A DNA stretch of 38,977 nt. Source: Sedimentitalea sp042687825. GTDB taxonomy: Bacteria; Pseudomonadota; Alphaproteobacteria; Rhodobacterales; Rhodobacteraceae. The stretch spans positions 1 through 38,977 of the forward strand of contig NZ_JBHUQE010000025.1 in assembly GCF_042687825.1 (NCBI RefSeq). Direction: 5' to 3'. The position numbers were made by a program, and so were the translations under genes. The notes below the pieces were generated by a model, which made no database searches, was not told the origin of the DNA, and saw only the letters and a program-made list of their open reading frames with translations. Each line of letters opens with the position of its first letter. Position 1 is the stretch's first letter. This document shows, piece by piece, positions 1 to 7,871 of this stretch.

Positions 1-22
1 AACCGATTTGTGCAACAAGGCC
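1..22. mobile_element. Probable terminal repeat of an IS element (window edge)
   Basis: Read on the minus strand this is GGCCTTGTTGCACAAATCGG followed by TT. It resembles the ends of several IS5-like elements as I remember them, which often carry a TTGTTGCACAAA core. The MATE reading frame changes from normal-looking protein to an unrelated tail just here. No transposase is visible because the window stops. The identification is from memory of IS ends and could be wrong. Confidence 0.4.
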
Positions 23-1355
23 ACCTGAACCTATAGTTCGCCGCGGCGGCCCGTTCCAACGCTGGGTAACGAACACCCAGGGTGACAGCGCGGGCGACAT
101 AGGAAAACAGGAACGCGATCCACAGCCCGTGATTGCCATGATCCGGCACCAGGATCAGCACAGTTGCGACAAAGGCGGCGGTGGACAGGATCGCCATGTT
201 GCGCATGTCCGCCGTGCGGGTGGCCCCGATGAAAGCGCCGTCCAGCATCCAGCTGGGCATGCCCAGCAGCGGCACCAGCAGCATATAGGGCAGATAGGCG
301 CGCGCCTCGATCCGTACCTCGGGTGCTGTGGCCATCAGATCGACGATGGCGCCGCCGAACTGGCCAAAGACCAACGCCAGAACGACCGCCCCCACCCCGG
401 CCCAGAACGACGCCAGAACCAGCCTGCGGCGCAATCGCGCAACGCTGGCCGCCCCGACCGCCTGCCCGACCAGCGCCTCGGCGGAAAAGGCAAAGCCATC
501 CAGCGCATAGGCGGTGATCTGGATGAATTGCAGCAGGACCTGGTTGGCCGCCAGTGTGACGTCGCCAAAGCCCGCGCCGAGAAACAGGAAGGACACGAAA
601 ATGCCCATCAGCATCAGCGAGCGGATCAGGATGTCGGAATTCACCACCAGCAGGCGGCGCCAACGGGCGCGGTCGAACAGGCGCGCCCACTGGCGCCCGG
701 CCGGGTCGGCAAAGGCCCTGCGGCAGAGCCACAAGGCCAATGCAAGGCCGCACCATTCAGCCAGAAATGTCGCCCAGGCAACGCCGTTCACGCCCCAGTC
801 GAGCCCCAGCACGAACCACAGGTCCAGCAAAACGTTCAGCCCGTTCATCCACAGCTGCAACAGCAGCACTGACCGGGTGCGTTCAAGCGCGATCAGCCAG
901 CCGGTGAGACCGAAGATCGAGATTGCCGCGGGGGCCGACCAGACCCGGATCGCCATGTAGCCGCGCGCCAGTTCCTCGACCTCGGCCGAAGCCGGCGACA
1001 GCCGGAAGGCGGCCCAGAACAGCGGTTGCTGCAGCAGGACCAGACAAAGGCCGCCGGCTGCCCCGATCAGGATCACCCGGATCAGCAACGCCGCGACCTC
1101 GCCCGCCTGCCCGGCGCCCTGCGCCTGGCTGGTCAGGCCGGTGGTGCCCATGCGCAGAAACCCGAAGAACCAGTAGAGCGACGAAAGGATGACCGCCCCG
1201 ATCCCGACCGCTCCAATCGGAGCGGCCAGCCCGAGCTGACCCACGACGCCGGTATCCACCGCACCCAGAATCGGCACCGTCGCATTGGAAATCACGATCG
1301 GAACGGCAATTTTCAGGACCCGGGCATGGGTGACCGGCTGATGGGGGTCAGCCAC
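1..1355 (-). CDS. MATE family multidrug/sodium antiporter (DinF-like), 3' end off the window or cut by an IS
   Basis: An open frame of about 451 codons runs leftward with no stop before the window edge. The translation is strongly hydrophobic and MATE-like, starting VLKIAVPIVISNATVPILGA near residue 14, then VDTGVVGQLG and a GTTGLTSQAQGAG segment; many membrane helices follow (the family has 12). Such transporters export cationic drugs or metabolites using Na+ or H+. The start is a GTG at 1355-1353 that overlaps the stop of the upstream thioesterase; GGAG lies just before it and no in-frame ATG is nearby. The length (440-450 residues is usual) means the gene is nearly complete. The last dozen codons (after residue ~439) look foreign, so the C-terminus may be truncated by an IS. 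Substrate unknown. Confidence 0.85.
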   Translation of the reverse strand, partial: MADPHQPVTHARVLKIAVPIVISNATVPILGAVDTGVVGQLGLAAPIGAVGIGAVILSSLYWFFGFLRMGTTGLTSQAQGAGQAGEVAALLIRVILIGAAGGLCLVLLQQPLFWAAFRLSPASAEVEELARGYMAIRVWSAPAAISIFGLTGWLIALERTRSVLLLQLWMNGLNVLLDLWFVLGLDWGVNGVAWATFLAEWCGLALALWLCRRAFADPAGRQWARLFDRARWRRLLVVNSDILIRSLMLMGIFVSFLFLGAGFGDVTLAANQVLLQFIQITAYALDGFAFSAEALVGQAVGAASVARLRRRLVLASFWAGVGAVVLALVFGQFGGAIVDLMATAPEVRIEARAYLPYMLLVPLLGMPSWMLDGAFIGATRTADMRNMAILSTAAFVATVLILVPDHGNHGLWIAFLFSYVARAVTLGVRYPALERAAAANYRFRWPCCTNR

Positions 1356-1869
1356 CCTCCGCCGGACCCTTTGGCGGCATCAGGAAATGCCCGGTCGCCG
1401 AGGCGATCAGCTTGTGCCGGTGATCCTGCCAGGCCTCGACATGCACCGAGGCATAGCGCCGCCCGGACCGGTTGACCGTAGCGCGGGCATAAGCATCGCG
1501 CGGCAGGCCCGAACGCAGATAATCGACGGTGAAATCGATGGTCTTGGGCAGGCGCGGCAGATCGCCCGCCGCCATCTGCTCGAGATCGATCGCGCCGGAT
1601 TCGATATCCGGCCACAGATAGGACCAGCTGAGCGTGATGATCGAGGTGGTTTCCAGAAACGCCGCCGTGACGCCACCATGAATGGCGGGCAGAAACGGGT
1701 TGCCGATCAGCTTTTCGTCGAAATTCAGTTGCGCCGTCAGCTCGTCGCCGCGCCGGTCGAATTCGATACCGAGAAAGCGGATATAGGGCACGCCTTGCAC
1801 CAGTGCCCTGAGCGCTGCATCGCGGCGTTGCTTGACGATCTGCATCGGTTCGGGACGGGGCCGGGCCAT
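1348..1869 (-). CDS. PaaI-family hotdog thioesterase (173 aa)
   Basis: Predicted acyl-CoA thioesterase of the 4HBT/PaaI hotdog fold, hydrolysing an acyl- or aryl-CoA in the cytoplasm. The motif PAIHGGVTAAFLETTS (about residues 64-80) matches the HGG-x(6)-D/E signature; the usual aspartate is a glutamate here. The start ATG at 1869-1867 overlaps the TGA of the upstream thioesterase by one base (TGATG), and its own stop overlaps the GTG of the MATE gene, so the three genes form one translationally coupled minus-strand operon. It differs enough from its neighbour (longer N-terminus, Glu for Asp) to be an old duplication or a separate specificity. Substrate not predictable. Confidence 0.85.
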   Translation of the reverse strand: MARPRPEPMQIVKQRRDAALRALVQGVPYIRFLGIEFDRRGDELTAQLNFDEKLIGNPFLPAIHGGVTAAFLETTSIITLSWSYLWPDIESGAIDLEQMAAGDLPRLPKTIDFTVDYLRSGLPRDAYARATVNRSGRRYASVHVEAWQDHRHKLIASATGHFLMPPKGPAEGG

Positions 1870-2288
1870 CAGCCCTGCTCCACGGTGAACGAGCCCGAGG
1901 CCGTGGCGACCGGCCGGTCGCCATCGTCGTCGACGGCCGTGGCCCGCACAAAGGCGACCGACCGGGTGATGTGAAAGCAGGTGGCGGTGGTCCGGATGGT
2001 CTGGCCCGGTGTCGCCGCGCGCATATAGTCGATCCGCAGGTCGATGGTGGCGGTCCCGCCGGGCGCCTGGGGATGGCTCATGACCGCAGCGCCACAGCAC
2101 GTGTCCATCATTGCCGAAACGGCACCGCCGTGGATCACGCCGGTCTTAGGATCGCCGATCAGGTTTTCATCATAGGGCATCGAGAATTCCGCGGTGCCGT
2201 CGCCGATGTCCGTCAGTTGCATGCCCAACGCGCGCGCATGCGGGATCGCCTCGATGAATTGTCGCGCCAATGTTGCCTTGTCCACCAT
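1869..2288 (-). CDS. PaaI-family hotdog thioesterase (139 aa)
   Basis: Predicted small acyl-CoA thioesterase of the PaaI type. The catalytic segment GVIHGGAVSAMMDTCCG carries the canonical HGG and the aspartate of the family. The start ATG at 2288-2286 is preceded by AGGAGG eight bases upstream. A longer frame extends to 2435 but would overlap the divergent merR gene and has no comparable ribosome site. First gene of the leftward operon with the second thioesterase and the MATE transporter. It is divergent from a MerR gene next to a beta-oxidation cluster, which fits release of CoA from acyl intermediates. Substrate unknown. Confidence 0.87.
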   Translation of the reverse strand: MVDKATLARQFIEAIPHARALGMQLTDIGDGTAEFSMPYDENLIGDPKTGVIHGGAVSAMMDTCCGAAVMSHPQAPGGTATIDLRIDYMRAATPGQTIRTTATCFHITRSVAFVRATAVDDDGDRPVATASGSFTVEQG

Positions 2289-2409
2289 GTCCGATCCTCC
2301 TGAAATGCCGTCCCAGCCTTTATGGTCGTTCCGGCAGCAAAAGGGCAAGCCCGCCGGTTGCGCTTGGCAGAGCATCGGCCTAGGTTCGACGCAAGGGGAA
2401 GAGGGTGGC

Positions 2410-2778
2410 ATGACGGTCTCACGTTTGTCGTTCAAGGAGATGTGCGCCAGGTTCGATGTGACCCCGCGTACCTTGCGCTATTACGAATATATCGAGCTTC
2501 TGCAGCCGGACCGCGAAGGGCGCTCGCGGTTCTACGGGCCGCGCGAATGCGCCCGGATGAAGCTGATCCTGCGGGGGCGGAAATTCGGCTTTCAGCTGGA
2601 GGAAATCCGCCAGTGGCTGCTGATCTACGAGCACGAGGGCAACGAGGCCCAGATGCAGGCCTTTGTCGAAATGGCGGACAGGAAAATGCAGGAACTGCGG
2701 GAAGAGCGCGCCCAGCTGGACGCCGCAATGGACGAGTTGCAGCAGTTGCGCCGCGAAACTGCCAAGAAAGTCTCCTGA
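2410..2778 (+). CDS. MerR family transcriptional regulator (122 aa)
   Basis: The N-terminal winged helix-turn-helix is clear: MCARFDVTPRTLRYYEYIEL, then ARMKLILRGRKFGFQLEEIR. A C-terminal coiled coil follows (about residues 75-115, rich in Glu, Gln, Leu) and serves as dimer helix. There is no cysteine-rich metal-binding loop, so it is not a metal or redox sensor of the classic type. The start ATG at 2410 follows GGAAGAGG. It is divergent from the thioesterase operon and paralogous to the MerR gene that follows. Regulators of this short type in related bacteria (LiuR/AcuR-like) often control acyl-CoA catabolism. The ligand is not known. Confidence 0.85.
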   Translation: MTVSRLSFKEMCARFDVTPRTLRYYEYIELLQPDREGRSRFYGPRECARMKLILRGRKFGFQLEEIRQWLLIYEHEGNEAQMQAFVEMADRKMQELREERAQLDAAMDELQQLRRETAKKVS

Positions 2779-2911
2779 AATCATCCCTGCCGAACACGGC
2801 GAACGCGCCGGGCCTGACGCGGGTCCGGCTGCATCCCGGCCCGGCTCATGCTTGGTTCTCCGGCCAGACGCCCTGATCCCACCTCAACAGATTTGTGACG
2901 CAGCGTTCCAC

Positions 2912-2926
2912 TTACGTAAACGTTAA
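2912..2926. promoter_or_regulatory. Candidate MerR/LiuR-type operator upstream of the second merR gene
   Basis: The sequence TTACGTAAACGTTAA is a near-palindrome with two ACGT cores spaced by two bases. This resembles the motif reported for LiuR-like MerR regulators of fatty acid and branched-chain amino acid use (recalled pattern TTnACGTnnACGTnAA). It lies about 70 bases before the chosen start of the second merR gene, a fitting place for promoter binding and autoregulation, and would also control the acyl-CoA dehydrogenase behind it. I found no second copy before the first merR gene or before the GST gene. Confidence 0.5.
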
Positions 2927-2995
2927 CTTGGTGTTGAAACTTTGCCCGATCGCCCTCACTTTGCGACTGCGAGGATGGAAACGAGAGTGGACCTG

Positions 2996-3397
2996 ATGAC
3001 CGACCAGCTGATGACAATCCGCGAAATGTGCGACGCCTTTGACGTCACGCCCAGAACCCTGCGGTTTTACGAATCCAAGGAATTGCTTTCGCCGGTGCGG
3101 CAGGGTCAAAAGCGCCTGTTCACCCGGCGCGATCGCGCCCGGCTGAAACTGATCCTGCGGGGCAAGCGGTTCGGCTTCAGCCTCGAGGAAATCCGCCAGC
3201 TGCTGGATCTGTATCATATCGGCGACCAGCAGCAGACCCAGCTGGCGCGCACCTGCGCTATCGGGCGCGAGCGTCTCGCCGACATGGAACAGCAGCGCGA
3301 AGAACTGAACCAGGCGATAGAAGAGCTGAAAAGCCAGTTGGAATGGGGCGAAAAGATCATCGCCAGTTCGTCCATCCTGAACAGGGCTGCGGAATAG
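2996..3397 (+). CDS. MerR family transcriptional regulator, paralogue of the preceding one (133 aa)
   Basis: Helix-turn-helix MCDAFDVTPRTLRFYESKEL and the following ARLKLILRGKRFGFSLEEIR repeat the pattern of the MerR gene 220 bp upstream, so the two are tandem paralogues. Residues 80-120 form a coiled coil with many Gln and Glu. I chose ATG 2996 (MTDQLMTIREM) because a GAGAG sequence lies 8 bases before it; ATG 2975 has its purine run directly abutting the codon. The stop is 45 bases before the acyl-CoA dehydrogenase start, and the upstream ACGT palindrome suggests autoregulation plus control of the downstream genes. Likely effector an acyl-CoA, by analogy only. Confidence 0.85.
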   Translation: MTDQLMTIREMCDAFDVTPRTLRFYESKELLSPVRQGQKRLFTRRDRARLKLILRGKRFGFSLEEIRQLLDLYHIGDQQQTQLARTCAIGRERLADMEQQREELNQAIEELKSQLEWGEKIIASSSILNRAAE

Positions 3398-3442
3398 CCG
3401 CCGCGTCCGCGCAGAAAATACAGACCCACACGGAGCAAAGAC

Positions 3443-5224
3443 ATGCCAAGCTATGCCGCGCCCACCAAAGACATGCAATTCATCCTGCACGACGTGCTGA
3501 AGATCACCGAGGCGGACATTCCCGGTTATGACGAGCTGGAGCGCGATTTCACCGGCGCAATCCTGGCCGAGGCCGGCAAGATCAGCTCCGAGGTGTTGAC
3601 CCCGCTGAACGTGGTCGGCGACACCGAAGGCTGCAAACTGGAAAATGGTGTCGTGCGAACCCCCACCGGGTTCGGGGCGGCGCTGGATCAGATGAAGGAA
3701 GGCGGCTGGCCCGGGCTGGACATGCCCGAGGAATTCGGCGGCCAGAACATGCCTTATGTGCTGGGCACGGCGGTGGGCGAAATGTTCTCGGCCTCCAACC
3801 AGGCGTTTACCATGTATCAGGGCCTGACCCACGGTGCCGCCAGCGCGATTCTGGCGCATGGCACCGATGCACAGAAAAACACCTATCTGCCCAAGATGGT
3901 GGCCTGCGACTGGACCGGCACCATGAACCTGACCGAGCCCCATTGCGGCACCGACCTGGGCCTGATGCGCACCAAGGCGGAACCGCAGGACGACGGCAGC
4001 TATCGCATCACCGGGCAAAAAATCTTCATCTCGGCGGGCGAACACGACCTGGCCGACAACATCATTCACCTGGTGCTGGCCAAGATCACCGGCGGCCCTG
4101 AGGGGATCAAGGGCGTGTCGCTGTTCATCGTGCCCAAGTTCCTGGTCAACGAGGATGGCAGCCTGGGTGCGCGCAACGGCGTGGCCTGCGGCAATATCGA
4201 AAAGAAGATGGGCATTCACGGCAACTCGACCTGCGTGATGAACTATGATGGCGCGACCGGCTATCTGCTGGGCGAGGAACACAAGGGCATGCGCGCCATG
4301 TTCACCATGATGAACGAGGCCCGTCTGGGCGTCGGCATGCAAGGCCTGGCCCAGGCCGAGGCCGCCTATCAGAACGCGGTGATCTATGCCAGGGAACGGC
4401 TGCAGGGCCGGGCCGTGACCGGCGCCGAAAACCCCGATGGACCGGCGGACCCGTTGATCGTGCATCCGGACATTCGCCGCAGTCTGATGGATCAGAAAAG
4501 TTTCACCGAGGGCGGCCGGGCGTTTCTGTTGTGGGGGTCCACCATGATCGACCGCGCCCATCGCGGCGGCGATGCGGATGCCGACGGGCTGATCTCGCTG
4601 CTGACGCCGGTGATCAAGGGCTTTCTGACCGACAGGGGCTATGACATGACCGTGCAGGCCCAGCAGGTCTACGGCGGCCATGGCTATATCGAGGAATGGG
4701 GCATGTCGCAGTTCACCCGCGACGCCCGGATCGCGATGATCTACGAGGGCGCCAACGGCGTGCAGGCGCTGGATCTGGTGGGCCGCAAGCTGGCGCAGGA
4801 CGGCGGCAAGCACGTGATGGCGTTTTTTGATCTGGTCAAGTCCTGGATCAAGGACAATGCCGGGCAGGATGCCGACTATGACCGAGACTTTCTCGACCCG
4901 CTCAAGGCAGCCTCAAAGGATCTGCAGGCCGCTGGCATGTTCTTTATACAGAACGGCATGAAAAACCCGAATGACGCGCTGGCCGGCTCGTATGATTTCA
5001 TGCACATGTTCGGCCATGTCTGCCTGGGCCTGATGTGGGCACAAATGGCCAGGGCATCCCGTGACGCATTGGCGGCCGGAACCTCTGACGCGGCGTTCCA
5101 CGAGACAAAGCTGACCACCGGACGCTACTACATGGCGCGGCAACTGCCGGCGACCGGCCTGCATCTGGCCCGTATTCAAAGCGGCGGTACCCAGGTGATG
5201 GCGCTGGAGGCCGACCAGTTCTGA
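3443..5224 (+). CDS. Acyl-CoA dehydrogenase, long FadE5/DmdC type (593 aa)
   Basis: FAD enzyme introducing the alpha-beta double bond into an acyl-CoA and passing electrons to ETF. Domain order: N-terminal helical region (about 35-155), the beta-barrel motif MNLTEPHCGTDLG (161-173), the C-terminal helical domain with YGGHGYIEEWGMSQFTRDAR, and the catalytic glutamate in IYEGANGVQALDL (Glu435). A further C-terminal extension of about 130 residues is typical of the 590-600 aa class, which includes both straight-chain dehydrogenases and methylmercaptopropionyl-CoA dehydrogenase DmdC. The neighbours (thiolase, FadJ) argue for beta-oxidation; DMSP-derived substrate cannot be excluded. Start ATG 3443 has GGAG 7 bases upstream. 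Confidence 0.9.
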   Translation: MPSYAAPTKDMQFILHDVLKITEADIPGYDELERDFTGAILAEAGKISSEVLTPLNVVGDTEGCKLENGVVRTPTGFGAALDQMKEGGWPGLDMPEEFGGQNMPYVLGTAVGEMFSASNQAFTMYQGLTHGAASAILAHGTDAQKNTYLPKMVACDWTGTMNLTEPHCGTDLGLMRTKAEPQDDGSYRITGQKIFISAGEHDLADNIIHLVLAKITGGPEGIKGVSLFIVPKFLVNEDGSLGARNGVACGNIEKKMGIHGNSTCVMNYDGATGYLLGEEHKGMRAMFTMMNEARLGVGMQGLAQAEAAYQNAVIYARERLQGRAVTGAENPDGPADPLIVHPDIRRSLMDQKSFTEGGRAFLLWGSTMIDRAHRGGDADADGLISLLTPVIKGFLTDRGYDMTVQAQQVYGGHGYIEEWGMSQFTRDARIAMIYEGANGVQALDLVGRKLAQDGGKHVMAFFDLVKSWIKDNAGQDADYDRDFLDPLKAASKDLQAAGMFFIQNGMKNPNDALAGSYDFMHMFGHVCLGLMWAQMARASRDALAAGTSDAAFHETKLTTGRYYMARQLPATGLHLARIQSGGTQVMALEADQF

Positions 5225-5524
5225 ACCCGGTCACGGTGCGGCGAACGGTGGCGCGTTCGCGTCCCTGCGCCGGGGTCCAGTGGGAAAATTGGCCCGCCCG
5301 AGCGAACCGGATTTGGGCAAGGTTCGCTGGGGCGGGGGTTGTCGTAAATCACCGCGTGACTCTCCAGCCCGCAATGCAACTTTAAGTTTTGTTAGTCCTG
5401 CTTAACAAAAGGTAAACAACTGCGGCAAAGTCTGACAAAACATTAAAATCGATGCGACGGACGTGCGGAAAAGCAACTCTGCAACCGTATCGCGTGAAAT
5501 TCGACTCGGGAGGTCTGCGAGCGT
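5225..5524. other. Intergenic region between acyl-CoA dehydrogenase and GST genes
   Basis: No gene is visible. The left half holds a long inverted repeat (5293-5336). The right half is AT-richer, with runs such as TTAAGTTTTG and CTTAACAAAAGGTAAAC around 5382-5418. It probably contains a promoter for the downstream GST-thiolase-cupin-fadJ operon. No ACGT palindrome like that before the second merR gene is present. Confidence 0.5.
5293..5336. terminator. Long inverted repeat, likely terminator or processing hairpin after acyl-CoA dehydrogenase
   Basis: The arms CCCGCCCGAGCGAACC (5293-5308) and GGTTCGCTGGGGCGGG (5321-5336) pair over 16 positions with one mismatch, around a 12-base loop. It lies 69 bases after the dehydrogenase stop. 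There is no T-run on either side, so it is not a textbook intrinsic terminator; it may stabilise the 3' end or act with Rho. Confidence 0.5.
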
Positions 5525-6160
5525 ATGACAATCAAACTCTACTGCTTTGGCGAAAGCGGAAACGCCTACAAGGCGGCCCTGACACTGGAACTCAGCGGAC
5601 TGGAATGGGAACCGGTCTATGTCGACTTCTTCAATGGCGAGACTCGCAGCCCCGAATTTCGCGAGATCAACCCGATGGGCGAGGTTCCGGTCATGGTCGA
5701 CGGCGATCTGACCCTGTCCCAGTCCGGTGCGATCCAGGACTATGTCAGCACCAAATCCTCGCAGTTGGGTCCGCACAGCGCCAATGAACGCCGCGAGATC
5801 CTGCGCTGGATCCTGTGGGACAATCATAAACTGTCCTCGGTGGCCGGACTGACCCGGTTCCTGATGAATTTCCTGCCCGAGAACAAGCGCCCCGCCGAAG
5901 TGATCGAATTCAATCAGGGCCGCCTCAAGGCGGCCTACAAGACGCTGAACGACGCCCTGGCCGGGCGGCAATGGCTGGTGGGCGACCGACTGACCATCGC
6001 CGACATCGCCTGCTGCGGATATCTCTACTATCCCGAACCGTTCGGGTTCGATCGCAAGGACTGGCCGAATATCGACGCCTGGCTGACACGCCTGTCCGAA
6101 ACACCTGGGTTCAAATACCCCTATGACCTGATGCCCGGCAGCCCTGCCGACCGCACCTGA
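5525..6160 (+). CDS. Glutathione S-transferase family protein (211 aa)
   Basis: Thioredoxin-fold N-domain (1-80) with a likely catalytic Ser11 in ESGNAYK and the glutathione-contacting pair in LSQSGAI (Gln66-Ser67); an all-helical C-domain (90-205) contains the N-capping motif LTIADIACC. The start ATG 5525 follows GGGAGG at about 11 bases. It ends 11 bases before the thiolase gene, so it is part of the beta-oxidation operon. It might conjugate or isomerise a reactive enoyl- or epoxy-type intermediate, or remove peroxidised lipid; that role is inference from position only. Confidence 0.88.
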   Translation: MTIKLYCFGESGNAYKAALTLELSGLEWEPVYVDFFNGETRSPEFREINPMGEVPVMVDGDLTLSQSGAIQDYVSTKSSQLGPHSANERREILRWILWDNHKLSSVAGLTRFLMNFLPENKRPAEVIEFNQGRLKAAYKTLNDALAGRQWLVGDRLTIADIACCGYLYYPEPFGFDRKDWPNIDAWLTRLSETPGFKYPYDLMPGSPADRT

Positions 6161-6171
6161 AGGAGACCGAA

Positions 6172-7383
6172 ATGACCGAAGCCTATATCTATGACGCGCT
6201 GCGGACCCCGCGCGGCAAGGGCCGCAGGGACGGCGCGTTGCACGAAGTGACCAGTCTGCGCCTGTCCGCCCTGACCCTGAACGCGGTCAAGCAACGCAAC
6301 AACCTGGACGGTCACGCCGTCGAGGACGTGATCTGGGGCAATGTCACCCAGGTAATGGAACAGGGAGGTTGCCTGGCGCGCTCGGCGGTGCTGGCTTCGG
6401 ATCTGGATCAGTCGATCCCGGGGCTGGCGATCAACCGGTTCTGTGCCAGCGGCATGGAGGCGGTGAACCTGGCGGCCAACCAGGTCAAGGGCGGCGCAGG
6501 CAATGCATATATCGCCGGCGGTGTCGAGATGATGGGCCGGGTCGCCATGGGCAGCGACGGGGCGGCGATTGCGGTGGATCCGACCCTGGCCATGGACAAG
6601 TATTTCGTCCCCCAGGGGATTTCCGCCGACATCATCGCCACTGAGTATGGCTTTACCCGCGATCAGGCCGATGCGCTGGCGGTCGAATCCCAGCGCCGTG
6701 CCAAGGCGGCGTGGGATGACAACCGCTTTGCCAAATCGGTGATCACGGTGCGCGATCAGAACGGCTTGCCGCTGCTGGATCACGACGAATACATGCGGCC
6801 GCAGACAGACATGCAGAGCCTGGGCGGGCTGAACCCGGCATTCCAGATGATGGGCGAGGCGATGCCCGGTTTCGACACCATCGCGCTGATGAAGTATCCG
6901 CATCTCGAACGGATCAACCACATCCACCACGCCGGCAACAGCTCGGGCATCGTCGATGGGGCCGCGGCACTGCTGATCGGCAACAAGGAATTCGGCGAGA
7001 AATACGGCCTGACGCCCCGCGCCCGGATCAAGGCCACCGCCAAGATCGGCACCGACCCCACGATCATGCTGACCGGCCCGGTGCCGGTGACCGAGAAGAT
7101 CCTGAAAGACAACGGCATGGACATCAAGGACATCGATCTTTTCGAGGTGAACGAGGCCTTTGCCAGCGTCGTCCTGCGCTTTCAGCAGGCGTTCGACGTC
7201 GACCCGGGACGGGTCAACGTCAATGGCGGCTCGATCGCAATGGGGCATCCCCTGGGAGCCACGGGCGCGATCATCATCGGCACGCTGCTGGACGAACTGG
7301 AGCGCACCGGCAAGGAAACCGGCCTGGCCACCCTGTGCATCGCATCGGGCATGGGTGCGGCCACGATCATCGAGCGCGTCTGA
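6172..7383 (+). CDS. Acetyl-CoA C-acyltransferase (thiolase, FadA/FadI type; 403 aa)
   Basis: Catalyses thiolytic cleavage of 3-ketoacyl-CoA to acetyl-CoA and a shortened acyl-CoA, the last step of a beta-oxidation round. Visible residues are nucleophile Cys91 in NRFCASGMEA, the EVNEAFA loop, His359 in MGHPLGATGA and the acid/base Cys389 in CIASGMGAA. The length of 403 fits degradative thiolases. An RBS AAGGAG lies before ATG 6172. The stop overlaps the cupin ATG (TGATG), giving coupling. Together with the following fadJ-like gene it forms the trifunctional equivalent FadIJ, so chain length is probably medium to long. Confidence 0.92.
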   Translation: MTEAYIYDALRTPRGKGRRDGALHEVTSLRLSALTLNAVKQRNNLDGHAVEDVIWGNVTQVMEQGGCLARSAVLASDLDQSIPGLAINRFCASGMEAVNLAANQVKGGAGNAYIAGGVEMMGRVAMGSDGAAIAVDPTLAMDKYFVPQGISADIIATEYGFTRDQADALAVESQRRAKAAWDDNRFAKSVITVRDQNGLPLLDHDEYMRPQTDMQSLGGLNPAFQMMGEAMPGFDTIALMKYPHLERINHIHHAGNSSGIVDGAAALLIGNKEFGEKYGLTPRARIKATAKIGTDPTIMLTGPVPVTEKILKDNGMDIKDIDLFEVNEAFASVVLRFQQAFDVDPGRVNVNGGSIAMGHPLGATGAIIIGTLLDELERTGKETGLATLCIASGMGAATIIERV

Positions 7384-7871
7384 TGCCCAGGCTCGATCTT
7401 GCCGCCATTCCGTTTCGACGGGGCTCGACCTATCCCGGCGGGTTGGCGCGGGCGGTCGATGGCCGGTCCAGTCAGCGCCTGGGCGACGCTGGTGGGTTGA
7501 CCCAGTATGGTGTCAACCTGGTGTGTCTGGAACCCGGCGCGGCCTCGTCCCTGCGGCACTATCACATGCAGCAGGACGAGTTCGTCATGGTCACCCAGGG
7601 TGTCTGCACCCTGATCGACGACACCGGCGCGCAGCAGATGCTGCCCGGCGACTGCGCCGCCTTTCCCGCCGGCGTTGCCAATGGCCATCACCTGATCAAC
7701 AAGACCGACGCCCCCGCCGCTTTTCTGGTGGTGGGCGCACGCACCCCGACCGAGACCGCATTTTACAGCGATATCGACATGAAGGTGACAACGGATCCCG
7801 AAGCCGGGTCCACCTTCACCCGCAAGGATGGCAGCCCGTTGACGGCTGACCAGATCGGAGAAGAGAAATGA
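7383..7871 (+). CDS. Single-domain cupin protein (162 aa)
   Basis: A small beta-barrel cupin. Motif 1 is HYHMQQDEFVMVTQG (two His and a Glu as metal ligands) and motif 2 is GDCAAFPAGVANGHHLIN (third His), so a mononuclear metal site is likely intact. The start ATG 7383 shares a base with the thiolase stop, and the stop overlaps the fadJ ATG by 4 bases, so it is locked inside the beta-oxidation operon. Proteins of this kind can be dioxygenases, isomerases or ligand sensors; which one applies is not decidable here. Longer in-frame starts upstream lie within the thiolase and are unlikely. Confidence 0.87.
   Translation: MPRLDLAAIPFRRGSTYPGGLARAVDGRSSQRLGDAGGLTQYGVNLVCLEPGAASSLRHYHMQQDEFVMVTQGVCTLIDDTGAQQMLPGDCAAFPAGVANGHHLINKTDAPAAFLVVGARTPTETAFYSDIDMKVTTDPEAGSTFTRKDGSPLTADQIGEEK

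Noticed and set aside
2912..4813. Long minus-strand open frame (over 600 codons) opposite the MerR and acyl-CoA dehydrogenase genes
   Set aside because: Shadow of high-GC coding DNA; His/Gln/Ala-rich translation without motifs, and the plus strand holds a clear enzyme.
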